Positions 34,923 through 43,518 of a stretch of DNA of 51,673 bases are shown here, piece by piece (position 1 is the stretch's first letter; every line of letters starts with the position of its first letter). The stretch covers positions 1 to 51,673 of the forward strand of contig JAILCN010000073.1 of NCBI GenBank assembly GCA_024680365.1. Direction: 5' to 3'. The position numbers and the translations under genes are program-made. The stretch comes from Solobacterium sp. GTDB lineage: Bacteria; Bacillota_I; Bacilli_A; Erysipelotrichales; Erysipelotrichaceae. The notes below the pieces were generated by a model, which made no database searches, had not been told where the DNA came from, and worked only from the letters and a program-made list of their open reading frames with translations.

Positions 34923-36293
34923 ATGAAAAGGATCCTCGCATGTTTCTGGACTCTTCTGCTGGCTTTTGTGATGTGCATTCCTGTCCATGCCAATTCCGCC
35001 AAATACTGGTGGTACGGCAGTGACGGAAGAGGAACAGAAACGCTGGATGAAGACTGTCCGCTCGTCGTAGATCACGAAGATCTGACATTTCATATTGCCT
35101 CTTTTCCCAAAGATCATTATGTCAGCCGGGAAGAAGTGCGTTCCTATGACGCGTCTGTCACAGCTTCCTATACATTCCGCAATCCGGAATCCTTTGCGGT
35201 CGACGCCCGTCTTGTGTTTCCGTTTGGAACACCGCCGGAATATATTTACGAAGGCGGCAGTCTGATCCCGGAAGAAAAATACAGGATCACTGCGGACGGG
35301 AAAGAGATCCCCTGCATCACGCGCTATACCTATACACCAGATGAATTCAGCGTCGGAACAGATCTTGCCAGACTGTCTGACACATTCATCAGCGATCCTT
35401 TCTACAGACCGGATCTGCCGGTGCATATCCTGCGCTGGCGCGTGGAGGAACTGGAGGATAAGGGCGGTCTGGTGCTCTATGCCGGAATGACATTCAAGCC
35501 GGACCGGGATCATACCAGATATCTGTTTCCGGAAGAGTGCGGGATCCGTCAGGATCAGACCGAGACAAGAGTTGATCTGTTTGCGAAAAAAGGCGGGATC
35601 CTGGAAGCGGTCGTATTCGGCACGGTTCCCTCGGACCTTCCTGAGTGGGGATTCTATGACTATGACAATCACCCCGTGGAAGGGAAGGCTGTCAGACTGG
35701 AAGATGAAACAACGGATCTTGGGACATACGCAAAACGTCTTGTCAGTCCGGATTCTTTCGCGGCAGTCATGCCGGAGACGGAATGGTATAACTGTGTCAT
35801 TGCTTTCCTGAACCGCTGGGACAACCACGGTTTTATCTTCAAAGACAAAGGGGATATCGACAGCTCCCTGATGCGCTGGTATGAATACAGCCTGCATCTG
35901 GATCCCGGACAGACGGTGGTCAATTCGGTCACGGCGCCGATCTATCCTGATCAGGATCATTCCTGGTCTTCTCCGGTCTATACCTATACATATCTGCTTT
36001 CTCCTGCTTCGACCTGGAAGTCGTTCGGCAGTCTGGATATTACGGTGGAAACAGATTTCGAGATGATATCAAAAAAGCCTGCTTTCGAAAAAGCAGACAG
36101 TGTGTACAAACTGCATTATGATTCGCTTCCCAAAGGGGAACTGGAGTTTAAGCTGTGCGCGGAAGCAGATCCGAAGAACAATCGTGCGGCTACCGGCTGG
36201 CTGATCCTTGCCATGATCGCGCTGCCGCCGCTGCTTGGTCTGATCCTGGTGATCTGGCTTCTGAAAAAGCTCTTCAGCAGAAAGAAACGTTAG
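34923..36293 (+). CDS. secreted/membrane-anchored protein of unknown function
   Basis: Signal peptide MKRILACFWTLLLAFVMCIPVHA; C-terminal TM IALPPLLGLILVIWLLKKLFSRKKR; no recognised domain. Confidence 0.75.
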   Translation: MKRILACFWTLLLAFVMCIPVHANSAKYWWYGSDGRGTETLDEDCPLVVDHEDLTFHIASFPKDHYVSREEVRSYDASVTASYTFRNPESFAVDARLVFPFGTPPEYIYEGGSLIPEEKYRITADGKEIPCITRYTYTPDEFSVGTDLARLSDTFISDPFYRPDLPVHILRWRVEELEDKGGLVLYAGMTFKPDRDHTRYLFPEECGIRQDQTETRVDLFAKKGGILEAVVFGTVPSDLPEWGFYDYDNHPVEGKAVRLEDETTDLGTYAKRLVSPDSFAAVMPETEWYNCVIAFLNRWDNHGFIFKDKGDIDSSLMRWYEYSLHLDPGQTVVNSVTAPIYPDQDHSWSSPVYTYTYLLSPASTWKSFGSLDITVETDFEMISKKPAFEKADSVYKLHYDSLPKGELEFKLCAEADPKNNRAATGWLILAMIALPPLLGLILVIWLLKKLFSRKKR

Positions 36294-36682
36294 ACAAGAC
36301 CGGTCCTGCGCAGCCAGTAATCACCGACCGGCTCCGAGACTTCATCTGCTGACCACGGGACTTCATGACGCTCAAAATAACCGATGACGGTGCCTTCGCT
36401 GTTTCTGACCGGAACAAAGAATTCCCGCTCACCGGTTTTTCTGTTGCAGAGCTCAAACATCTCGTCTTCGCCTTCATCAGCGCGCTGCAGGAAAGCTTCG
36501 ATCTTTCCTCTTGAGCCTTCATTGTGGCAGTTGAACAGGGACGCACCGATCGAAACGCGGCCAGTATATCTCTTTACCGCAGTCTTGTTCATGTAGCGGA
36601 TAGTGTGGGTGCGGTCGCAGAAAACGACCTCGTAGGGGTAAGCGTTCAGGATCGCTTCCAGTATTTCTTTTGTGATCTCCAT
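36290..36682 (-). CDS. stand-alone PAS-domain-like protein
   Basis: ILNAYPYEVVFCDRTHTIRYMNKTAVKRY...FELCNRKTGEREFFVPVRNSEGTVIGYFERHE. Confidence 0.75.
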   Translation of the reverse strand: MEITKEILEAILNAYPYEVVFCDRTHTIRYMNKTAVKRYTGRVSIGASLFNCHNEGSRGKIEAFLQRADEGEDEMFELCNRKTGEREFFVPVRNSEGTVIGYFERHEVPWSADEVSEPVGDYWLRRTGLV

Positions 36683-36788
36683 GAGGTGACTCCTTTTACG
36701 GAATAATCATATCATGGAGAAAATAAAACTGCTTTCAGCAGGCTCAGGAATGGTACAATACTATACAGGATGAAAAGAGGATAAGAGT

Positions 36789-37643
36789 ATGAAGATCGGA
36801 TATTATAACGGTGTGATGGGACCAGTGGAATCTGTCATGATCCCCATGCAGGACAGAGCGATGTATTTCGGCGACGGCGTATATGATTTTATCTTTGCAT
36901 ACAATGGGATCATGTATGGGACAGAGGATCATATCGACCGTTTTTACAATTCCATGAAGATGATGGAGATTCATCCCCGCTGTTCCCGGGAAGAGCTCAG
37001 AAAAGAGCTGCAGAAATGTCTGGACGCTTCTGAGATCAAAGACGGTGCGGCTGTCTACTGGCAGACAAGCAGAGGAAACTGCGCAAGGAATCATATCTTC
37101 CCGAAGGAAGGCGAACCTTCCACGCTGCTGATCACGGTCAGCCCGCTGAAGACACCGGACTGGAATAAGCCGCTGAAGCTGGTCACGGTTGAAGATACCC
37201 GTTTCCAGCACTGCAATATCAAATCGCTGAATCTGATCCCGAATGTGATGGCAGCCCAGCGGGCAGAAGAAGCCGGCTGTCAGGAAGCTGTGTTCCACCG
37301 CGGAGATCAGCTGATGGAATGCGCCCACAGCGCACTGGCCATCATCAAGGACGGACATGTGATCGCTCCGGTCCTGAACAATCTGATCCTTCCGTCCATC
37401 TCCAGAAAACATGTATACGAGATCTGTGAGGAACTGGGCATTCCGGCAGAATCCCGTCCTGTCACAATGCAGGAAGTCATGGACGCGGACGAGATCATGG
37501 TGCTGAGCACATCCAAGCTGATGATGCCGGCTGATACGATCGACGGAAAACCGGTCGGAATGAAAGACCGGGAACTGTTTGACAGGATCAGAAACAGATA
37601 TTTTGAGAAAGTAAAAGAAGTAACAGGCTATACCCTTGGCTGA
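36789..37643 (+). CDS. aminotransferase class IV, D-amino-acid transaminase-like
   Basis: YYNGVMGPVESVMIPMQDRAMYFGDGVYDFIFAYNG; CNIKSLNLIPNVMAAQRAEEAGCQEAVFHR (PLP Lys); LSTSKLMMP. Confidence 0.9.
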   Translation: MKIGYYNGVMGPVESVMIPMQDRAMYFGDGVYDFIFAYNGIMYGTEDHIDRFYNSMKMMEIHPRCSREELRKELQKCLDASEIKDGAAVYWQTSRGNCARNHIFPKEGEPSTLLITVSPLKTPDWNKPLKLVTVEDTRFQHCNIKSLNLIPNVMAAQRAEEAGCQEAVFHRGDQLMECAHSALAIIKDGHVIAPVLNNLILPSISRKHVYEICEELGIPAESRPVTMQEVMDADEIMVLSTSKLMMPADTIDGKPVGMKDRELFDRIRNRYFEKVKEVTGYTLG

Positions 37644-37680
37644 AAAAAGCGGTCTGACGAAATCAGACCGTTTTCTTTTT
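37644..37680 (+). terminator. terminator between dat-like gene and minus-strand ORF
   Basis: CGGTCTGA CGAAA TCAGACCG TTTTCTTTTT. Confidence 0.75.
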
Positions 37681-38157
37681 GCGGTATTCAGCGAATGTCA
37701 CCGTTGCTTTTTTGGCGGTCAGCAGCCGGCTTCTGGTCCTCTGCAGATCGACCCAGCGGAACCATGTATTGCCGACTTCCCAGAGGAAATACGCACCGAA
37801 GTTGGTGACGACAAGGAGGACGATGCCCTTGTCATTCTGTTTTGTCAGCGAGATGGAGATGAACAGCAGGGTCAGGGAAAGCGTCAGCAGCATGGCTGCT
37901 CTGACATAGACTCTGATCATGTCGCGGCGCAGTGCTTTCAGCTCATCGCTGTAATGCTCGCGGTAGACTTCCCGGATCTTTTCCTTCAGGATGTCACTCA
38001 GCGGTTCTGAATAGATGCACAGCGTGAAGACGGTGTTGTCCGATCTGCCCAGCAGAGCATCCACTTCCTGATAGATCCCGGCATTCAATTCGCTGTGCGG
38101 TGTCAGCACATGCGGATCAAACAGTTCGTTTTTTTCGTATTTCAGGTTCAGCTCCAT
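37663..38157 (-). CDS. hypothetical membrane protein
   Basis: Two hydrophobic segments (AAMLLTLSLTLLFISISL; GIVLLVVTNFGAYFLWEV). Confidence 0.7.
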   Translation of the reverse strand: MELNLKYEKNELFDPHVLTPHSELNAGIYQEVDALLGRSDNTVFTLCIYSEPLSDILKEKIREVYREHYSDELKALRRDMIRVYVRAAMLLTLSLTLLFISISLTKQNDKGIVLLVVTNFGAYFLWEVGNTWFRWVDLQRTRSRLLTAKKATVTFAEYRKKKTV

Positions 38158-38255
38158 TGTTTTTCTCCGGTCTCATTATAGCAAATTCCCTTTTCTGAAA
38201 GAACATATGCATGCCCGTATGGAAATGAAAAAGCCCTGTTTCCAGAGCTTTGACA

Positions 38256-38329
38256 TGGTGCCGCTTGGCAGAATTGAACTGCCCGCTCATCCTTACCATG
38301 GATGCGTATTACCACTATACTAAAGCGGC
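38256..38329 (-). tRNA. tRNA-Thr(GGT)
   Basis: Reverse strand GCCGCTT...AAGCGGC-A-CCA, anticodon stem-loop CATCC ATGGTAA GGATG, T-arm GGCAG TTCAATT CTGCC. Confidence 0.93.
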
Positions 38330-38363
38330 GCGCGCATATATCATACCAAATCCTGCAGAGAAA

Positions 38364-38927
38364 TCAATATTCTTCGATCTTCTTCAGTTCTTCGTATGCC
38401 ATGTTCAGAGGCAGGCCGACGATCGTGTAATAATCCCCGCTGATGCAAGTGATGAATCTGCCGGCTTCACCCTGGATCGCGTAGGATCCGGCTTTGTCCA
38501 TCGGTTCGCCTGACATGATATAGCTTTCGATCTCATCCTCGCTTAAGGCAGCGAACGTCACATTGGCGCAGCTGACGTCGCTGAACACTTTCCGGGTGCT
38601 CATGATGCAAAGGCCCGTGATCACCTGGTGGGTCTTTCCCGACAGCATCTTCAGCATCCGTTCCGCGTCTGAGCGGTCAGCAGGTTTGCCGAGGATCACG
38701 CCGTCTGCAGCAACGACCGTATCGCTGCCGATCACGACAGCCTCCGGGTGTGTGCGCAGGACCGCTTCCGCTTTGCGCACGGAAAGCTGTCTGACCGCTT
38801 CCGCGGCAGGCAGGTCAGGATCGAGCGTCTCGTCGATGTCAGCGGGACAGACCGCAAAATTCCGGATGCATTTTTCCAGCAGTTCCTTCCGGCGCGGGGA
38901 CTGGCTGGCAAGAATCACATGTTTCAT
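38364..38927 (-). CDS. maf: Maf family nucleotide pyrophosphatase
   Basis: MKHVILASQSPRRKELLEKC, VIGSDTVVAADGVILGKPAD, YIMSGEPMDKAGSYAIQGEAGRFI. Confidence 0.95.
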   Translation of the reverse strand: MKHVILASQSPRRKELLEKCIRNFAVCPADIDETLDPDLPAAEAVRQLSVRKAEAVLRTHPEAVVIGSDTVVAADGVILGKPADRSDAERMLKMLSGKTHQVITGLCIMSTRKVFSDVSCANVTFAALSEDEIESYIMSGEPMDKAGSYAIQGEAGRFITCISGDYYTIVGLPLNMAYEELKKIEEY

Positions 38928-39008
38928 TTCAATCACCGCAGTCATTCTAGCAGAATGAATGATATAATGACAGCGGACTTAGTATTTTTTGAAAGGAGCA
39001 AATATCAT

Positions 39009-39914
39009 ATGAACAAACCTGTACTGGTGATTCTCGCGGCCGGAATGGGCAGCCGCTACGGCGGAATGAAGCAGATCGACGGTGTCGGCAGCCATGGCGA
39101 ACCGATTATCGAATTCTCAATCTATGACGCAAAAGAAGCAGGATTTGAAAAGGTCGTTCTGATCATCCGCAAAGAACATGAAGAAGTATTCCGCAAGGCA
39201 CTGACGGACAAGATCGAAGGCAAGATGGAAGTTGCGTTTGCCTATCAGGACATGAATGACATTCCGGAAGGGATCGAGATTCCCGAAGGAAGACAGAAGC
39301 CATGGGGAACGACGCATGCGCTGCTTGCCTGCCGTGATCTGATCGACAGCCCGTTCGCGATCCTGAACGCGGATGACTTCTACGGCAAGGATGCCTATAA
39401 GGTCATCTACAACTATCTGAGCAATGAGATCAAAGATGATGAATACGCAATGGTCGGCTATCTGTGCGGCAATACGCTCTCTGAAAACGGAACTGTCACC
39501 AGAGGCGTCTGCGAAAAAGATGAAGAGGGCTGGCTGAAGCACATTGTTGAAGTACAGCAGATCTCCAAAAAAGACGGCAAAGCAGTCTGTGAGATCAACG
39601 GCGAAGAAAAGGTGCTCGCTGACGATACAGTCGTATCCATGAACTTCTGGGGCTTCACACCGAAGATCTTCGAAGAAGCAAAACCGCTGTTTGAGAAGGA
39701 TATCCGCAAAGGCGTCGTTGAGAACCCGCTGAAGTGTGAATCCCTGCTTCCGACAACTGTCGGTGAAATGGTCAAAGACGGCACCTGCAAGGTCAAAGTG
39801 CTTTCCAGCAAAGACCGCTGGTTCGGCGTGACCTACAAGGAAGACAAACCGGATGTCGTCGCAAAGATCCAGGAAATGAAAGACGCCGGTGTCTATCCGG
39901 ACATTCTCTGGTAA
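39009..39914 (+). CDS. NTP_transferase family sugar nucleotidyltransferase
   Basis: MNKPVLVILAAGMGSRYGGMKQIDGVGSHGEPIIEFSIYDA; FAILNADDFYG. Confidence 0.88.
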   Translation: MNKPVLVILAAGMGSRYGGMKQIDGVGSHGEPIIEFSIYDAKEAGFEKVVLIIRKEHEEVFRKALTDKIEGKMEVAFAYQDMNDIPEGIEIPEGRQKPWGTTHALLACRDLIDSPFAILNADDFYGKDAYKVIYNYLSNEIKDDEYAMVGYLCGNTLSENGTVTRGVCEKDEEGWLKHIVEVQQISKKDGKAVCEINGEEKVLADDTVVSMNFWGFTPKIFEEAKPLFEKDIRKGVVENPLKCESLLPTTVGEMVKDGTCKVKVLSSKDRWFGVTYKEDKPDVVAKIQEMKDAGVYPDILW

Positions 39915-39947
39915 ACAGAAATCCTTCAGAAATGGAGGATTTTTCGA

Positions 39948-40751
39948 ATGAAGAATACAATTGACATGGTTCATGCCCGGAACGCGATGAACCGGTTTCT
40001 GGATTCTTTTGAAGACAGAGATAAACCAGGCTTCCGTCTCAAGGTGGTGCATACATACCATGTCGTCAGAAATGCCCGCAAGATCGCAGAAGAAAGCGGC
40101 ATGAGCGAAGAAGATGTCCGCCTGGCCATGCTCATCGGGCTTCTGCATGACATCGGCAGATTTACCGAGATCAGCGACACAGGGCGGCTGGACAACGAAC
40201 GGTATGACCATGCGGAACAGGGAGCGGATCTGCTGTTTGGGAAGGGAATGATCCGTGACTTTATTGAGACAGACGCGTATGACGATATCATCGAATGCGC
40301 GGTCCGCCTGCACAATAAGCTGAATGTTCCGGACGGTCTGTCAGAGGAGCAGGACAGACACGCAAGGCTGATCCGCGACGCTGACAAGCTGGACAACTTC
40401 CGGGTGAAAGCGGAAGAACCGATCGAAGAGATCTTTCCCAACCGCATCGGCTCCATAGCTGAGATCAATGAATCGCATATTTCAGAAGCTGTCATGGCCG
40501 CCTTCCGCCGGAACGAGTGCGTGAATATCTATGACCGGAAGACACCGCTGGATTACATGATGTGCATTCTGGCATTTGTCTTCGATCTGAATTTTGATGT
40601 TACAAAGAAGGACATTCTGGAAAACGGCTATATTGAAAAGATCATCTCCAGAGTGGATCTGAAAGAAAACGAAGCTGCAGGTCAGCTTCGTGAGTGTTAT
40701 GAGATCATTGTGTGTTTTCTGCGCGGAGGATCTGCCGGTAGCGGATCGTAA
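39948..40751 (+). CDS. HD-domain phosphohydrolase
   Basis: VVHTYHVVRNARKIA, LIGLLHDIGRF, YDHAEQGADLLF, LIRDADKLDNFRV. Confidence 0.88.
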   Translation: MKNTIDMVHARNAMNRFLDSFEDRDKPGFRLKVVHTYHVVRNARKIAEESGMSEEDVRLAMLIGLLHDIGRFTEISDTGRLDNERYDHAEQGADLLFGKGMIRDFIETDAYDDIIECAVRLHNKLNVPDGLSEEQDRHARLIRDADKLDNFRVKAEEPIEEIFPNRIGSIAEINESHISEAVMAAFRRNECVNIYDRKTPLDYMMCILAFVFDLNFDVTKKDILENGYIEKIISRVDLKENEAAGQLRECYEIIVCFLRGGSAGSGS

Positions 40752-41400
40752 TGATCACCAGCAGAACAGCGAGCAGGGCACAGGGCACGAGGATCGAGAG
40801 AGCGGACAGATGAGGTGTCAGAACAGCGCCGAGGAACACGCCGCCGATAAAGACAAATACGATCACGATGCAGCGCAGAGCAGAAGAGAGATCTTCTGCT
40901 TTTTTCCGGGTGAAGGCTTTGTACAGATATTCGATGCCTTTGCGCAGGTTGCCAGTCGAGACGGTCGTCGCGATCACTTCGCCGCCGAAGGACCGGAAGG
41001 CTTCCATCTGCATCGCGCAGCCGAAGGAGACCAGTGTATTGGCAATGATATTGGTCTCTTCTGTCTGCGGAACAAAGGCGGCTGCCGCGAATGCGATGAT
41101 CTCTGCCACGATCACCATCCTGCGGATATAGCGGATGGAGAACCGGCGGAAAACAGATTCAATGACAAGTACAGCAGTCACGCCAAGTGCGAAGGCGCAG
41201 ATCGGAATCAGATAGTTCATGCAGGCGCTGATTTTTCCTTCTGCCATCCGCAGACCGAGCTTGATGATGTTGCCGGTCTGGGCATTGGCAAAAACGCCGC
41301 CTCTTGCATAATACGTATACGCGTCCAGATAGCCGCCGGTCAGCGTCAGGATCAGGGCGGCCAGATACGTCTGTGATCCTTTTGTCAGTTTTTCCTGCAT
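40705..41400 (-). CDS. YoaK/DUF1275 family membrane protein
   Basis: LAALILTLTGGYLDAYTYYARGGVFANAQTGNIIKLGLRMAEG: DUF1275 signature; multiple TM. Confidence 0.88.
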   Translation of the reverse strand: MQEKLTKGSQTYLAALILTLTGGYLDAYTYYARGGVFANAQTGNIIKLGLRMAEGKISACMNYLIPICAFALGVTAVLVIESVFRRFSIRYIRRMVIVAEIIAFAAAAFVPQTEETNIIANTLVSFGCAMQMEAFRSFGGEVIATTVSTGNLRKGIEYLYKAFTRKKAEDLSSALRCIVIVFVFIGGVFLGAVLTPHLSALSILVPCALLAVLLVIITIRYRQILRAENTQ

Positions 41401-41425
41401 AACGCACCTCCCGCTCTTTTTTATA

Positions 41426-41449
41426 ATGTACAGATCCGCTTCTGTACAT
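41426..41449 (+). repeat. perfect inverted repeat ATGTACAGA-N6-TCTGTACAT
   Basis: 9-bp arms; divergent intergenic region. Confidence 0.92.
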
Positions 41450-41451
41450 GT

Positions 41452-41470
41452 TTTTCCAGTTTCTGGAAAA
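41452..41470 (+). repeat. perfect inverted repeat TTTTCCAG-TTT-CTGGAAAA
   Basis: 8-bp arms, adjacent to the previous one. Confidence 0.92.
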
Positions 41471-41474
41471 CGCT

Positions 41475-41502
41475 TTGTATGGTGTGCGGAAGACAGTATG
41501 AT
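41475..41502 (+). promoter_or_regulatory. putative promoter for the DJ-1 pair
   Basis: TTGTAT -16 nt- TATGAT. Confidence 0.45.
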
Positions 41503-41531
41503 GTGCATGCAGAACAGGAGGATCCGTATAA

Positions 41532-42092
41532 ATGAAAGCAGCAGTAATCATCGCACCCGGATGTGAAGAGGGTGAAGCACTGACGATCGTCGATATTTTC
41601 CGCAGGGCAGAGATCACCTGCAATATGATAGGTCTCAACGCAGAGGACATTACCGGAGCGCATCAGATCACGATGCGGTGCGATCATGTCCTGGATGAAA
41701 ATCTGAAGGACTATGACATGGTCATTCTTCCCGGCGGCTATGAAGGAACCGACGCGATGGCAGCCAGCGAAAGCCTCAGAACATCCCTGCAGGAAATGAA
41801 CAGGGCAGGAAAGTACATTGCGGCGCTGTGCGCGGCACCGGAAGTTCTGGATCAGGCAGGCCTTCTGGAAGGAAAGACATTCACCTGTTATCCGACTGTC
41901 GCGGAGCAGATCCGCAGCGGAAACAGAACAGATGATGTTACGGTACAGGATGGAAATATCATTACCGGCAAAGGTCCGGCGCTGGCCTGGGCATTCGCTT
42001 ACCGGCTGGTGGACATTCTTGGCGGCGGCAGTGAAACAGTCAAAAAGAGAATGGTGTATTACAACGCGTTTGACGTGAAGGAGGAAGGATGA
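41532..42092 (+). CDS. DJ-1/PfpI family protein
   Basis: DMVILPGGYEGTDAM; YIAALCAAPEVLDQAGLLEGKTFTCYP (nucleophile-elbow Cys). Confidence 0.9.
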   Translation: MKAAVIIAPGCEEGEALTIVDIFRRAEITCNMIGLNAEDITGAHQITMRCDHVLDENLKDYDMVILPGGYEGTDAMAASESLRTSLQEMNRAGKYIAALCAAPEVLDQAGLLEGKTFTCYPTVAEQIRSGNRTDDVTVQDGNIITGKGPALAWAFAYRLVDILGGGSETVKKRMVYYNAFDVKEEG

Positions 42093-42655
42093 GTATGACA
42101 AAGACAGCTGCAGTCATGATGATCGACGGTTTTGAAGAAAGTGAGACCATGCAGATCACAGATCTGCTCAGAAGAGCAGGCATTGAAACATATACATACC
42201 GCTTCCAGGATGATGAATTTGTGACAGGCATGCAGAAGATCCGCGTGAAGAGCGACCGCAGATTCTCCGAAGAAGTAAAAAACGCGGATGTCATCATCGT
42301 TCCCGGCGGCAGAACATGCGCTGCAGAATTCATCGCGGACGAGGCGTTTATGGAAACGCTGAAATGGTTCAATGAGAACGGAAAGCTGATCGCCGGCATG
42401 TGCTCGGGCACGACGGTGCTGGAAGCCGCAGGTGTTCTTGCGGGGAAAAGAGCGACCGGCTATACAGGTTATGAAGAGAAGCTGAAGAGCGTTTCTGAAT
42501 TTGTTCATGAGGTCACTGTATATGATCAGAACGTCGTGACATCCCAGGGCCCGGCAACCCCGTATCCCTTCGCGTTTAAGATCATGGAAGCACTCGGCAT
42601 CGATCCTTCTGAGATCAAAGCACGTCTTCTGTACGCCGAAGCCGGCGGGAAATGA
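42089..42655 (+). CDS. DJ-1/PfpI family protein (tandem paralog)
   Basis: ADVIIVPGGRTCAAEF; LIAGMCSGTTVLEAAGVLAGKRATGYTG; TSQGPATPYPFAFKIMEALG. Confidence 0.9.
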   Translation: MSMTKTAAVMMIDGFEESETMQITDLLRRAGIETYTYRFQDDEFVTGMQKIRVKSDRRFSEEVKNADVIIVPGGRTCAAEFIADEAFMETLKWFNENGKLIAGMCSGTTVLEAAGVLAGKRATGYTGYEEKLKSVSEFVHEVTVYDQNVVTSQGPATPYPFAFKIMEALGIDPSEIKARLLYAEAGGK

Positions 42656-42705
42656 AAGAATTCTGAAAACAGCAGATCCGTGATATCCTATTGTTAAGGT
42701 ATCCT

Positions 42706-43494
42706 ATGATCTACGAAAAACTGCCGGTCGTGCTGCTGAGCACGCTGGCCGCGGAAAAAACCCAGACAACCAACAGCCAGATCGCAGAGTATATCCTTTC
42801 CCACCGGGAAGAGATCAGGACGATCGGGATCCAGGAACTCGCGGAGCGGTGCCATGTCGGCACTGGCTCCATTTCGCGTTTCTGCCGGGATGTCGGCTTC
42901 CGGGATTTTTCCGAGCTGCGGCGGCTGCTGGAAGGCACCAGCTACCGGTTCGAGACCGTACAGGAAGACGGCAGGGCTGCGGTGGACCGCTGGACAGACG
43001 AACTGGTCAAAGCGCTGCGGAAGGTACAGGCCTCGCTTGATCTGAACAAGGTACAGGCCCTGTGCGCTGACATGCGGGCATATAAAAAGATCTCCGCATA
43101 CGGAATGCTGAAGGCGGAGTCCGCAGCCATCAACCTGCAGGCAGACATGTTGATGCTGGGCAGGCAGGTGCGCACGTCCGTTGCCTATTCCGATCAGATC
43201 AGGCAGATCCTGGAAGCGGGGAAAGATGAGCTGATCATCATCTTCTCCTACACCGGCTCGTATTTCGAGTACCAGGACTTCCGGATCAGAGAGAAGCATC
43301 TGGCGCTGCCGAAGATCTGGATGATCAGCGGATCGAAAAAAGCGAAGCCGTGGTTCGTCAACGACGTGATCCGCTTTGATTCCGATCAGGAACAGCTGTC
43401 TCATCCGTATCAGCTGGAAATGGCAGAAAGCATCATCGCCCAGATGTACGCGGCAGAGAAACCATCGTCAGAAGAACAGATACCTATGCTATAA
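42706..43494 (+). CDS. MurR/RpiR family transcriptional regulator
   Basis: N-term HTH (IQELAERCHVGTGSISRFCRDVGFRDFSELRRLL) and SIS-like C-terminal domain. Confidence 0.85.
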   Translation: MIYEKLPVVLLSTLAAEKTQTTNSQIAEYILSHREEIRTIGIQELAERCHVGTGSISRFCRDVGFRDFSELRRLLEGTSYRFETVQEDGRAAVDRWTDELVKALRKVQASLDLNKVQALCADMRAYKKISAYGMLKAESAAINLQADMLMLGRQVRTSVAYSDQIRQILEAGKDELIIIFSYTGSYFEYQDFRIREKHLALPKIWMISGSKKAKPWFVNDVIRFDSDQEQLSHPYQLEMAESIIAQMYAAEKPSSEEQIPML

Positions 43495-43518
43495 TATGAA
43501 CGTTTGCAGGAAGGGAGT

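Noticed and set aside
34869-35960. 363-aa minus-strand ORF
   Set aside because: Antisense to the secreted orphan; no recognisable domain or RBS.
39117-40313. 398-aa minus-strand ORF
   Set aside because: Antisense to the nucleotidyltransferase and HD genes, both of which have convincing motifs.
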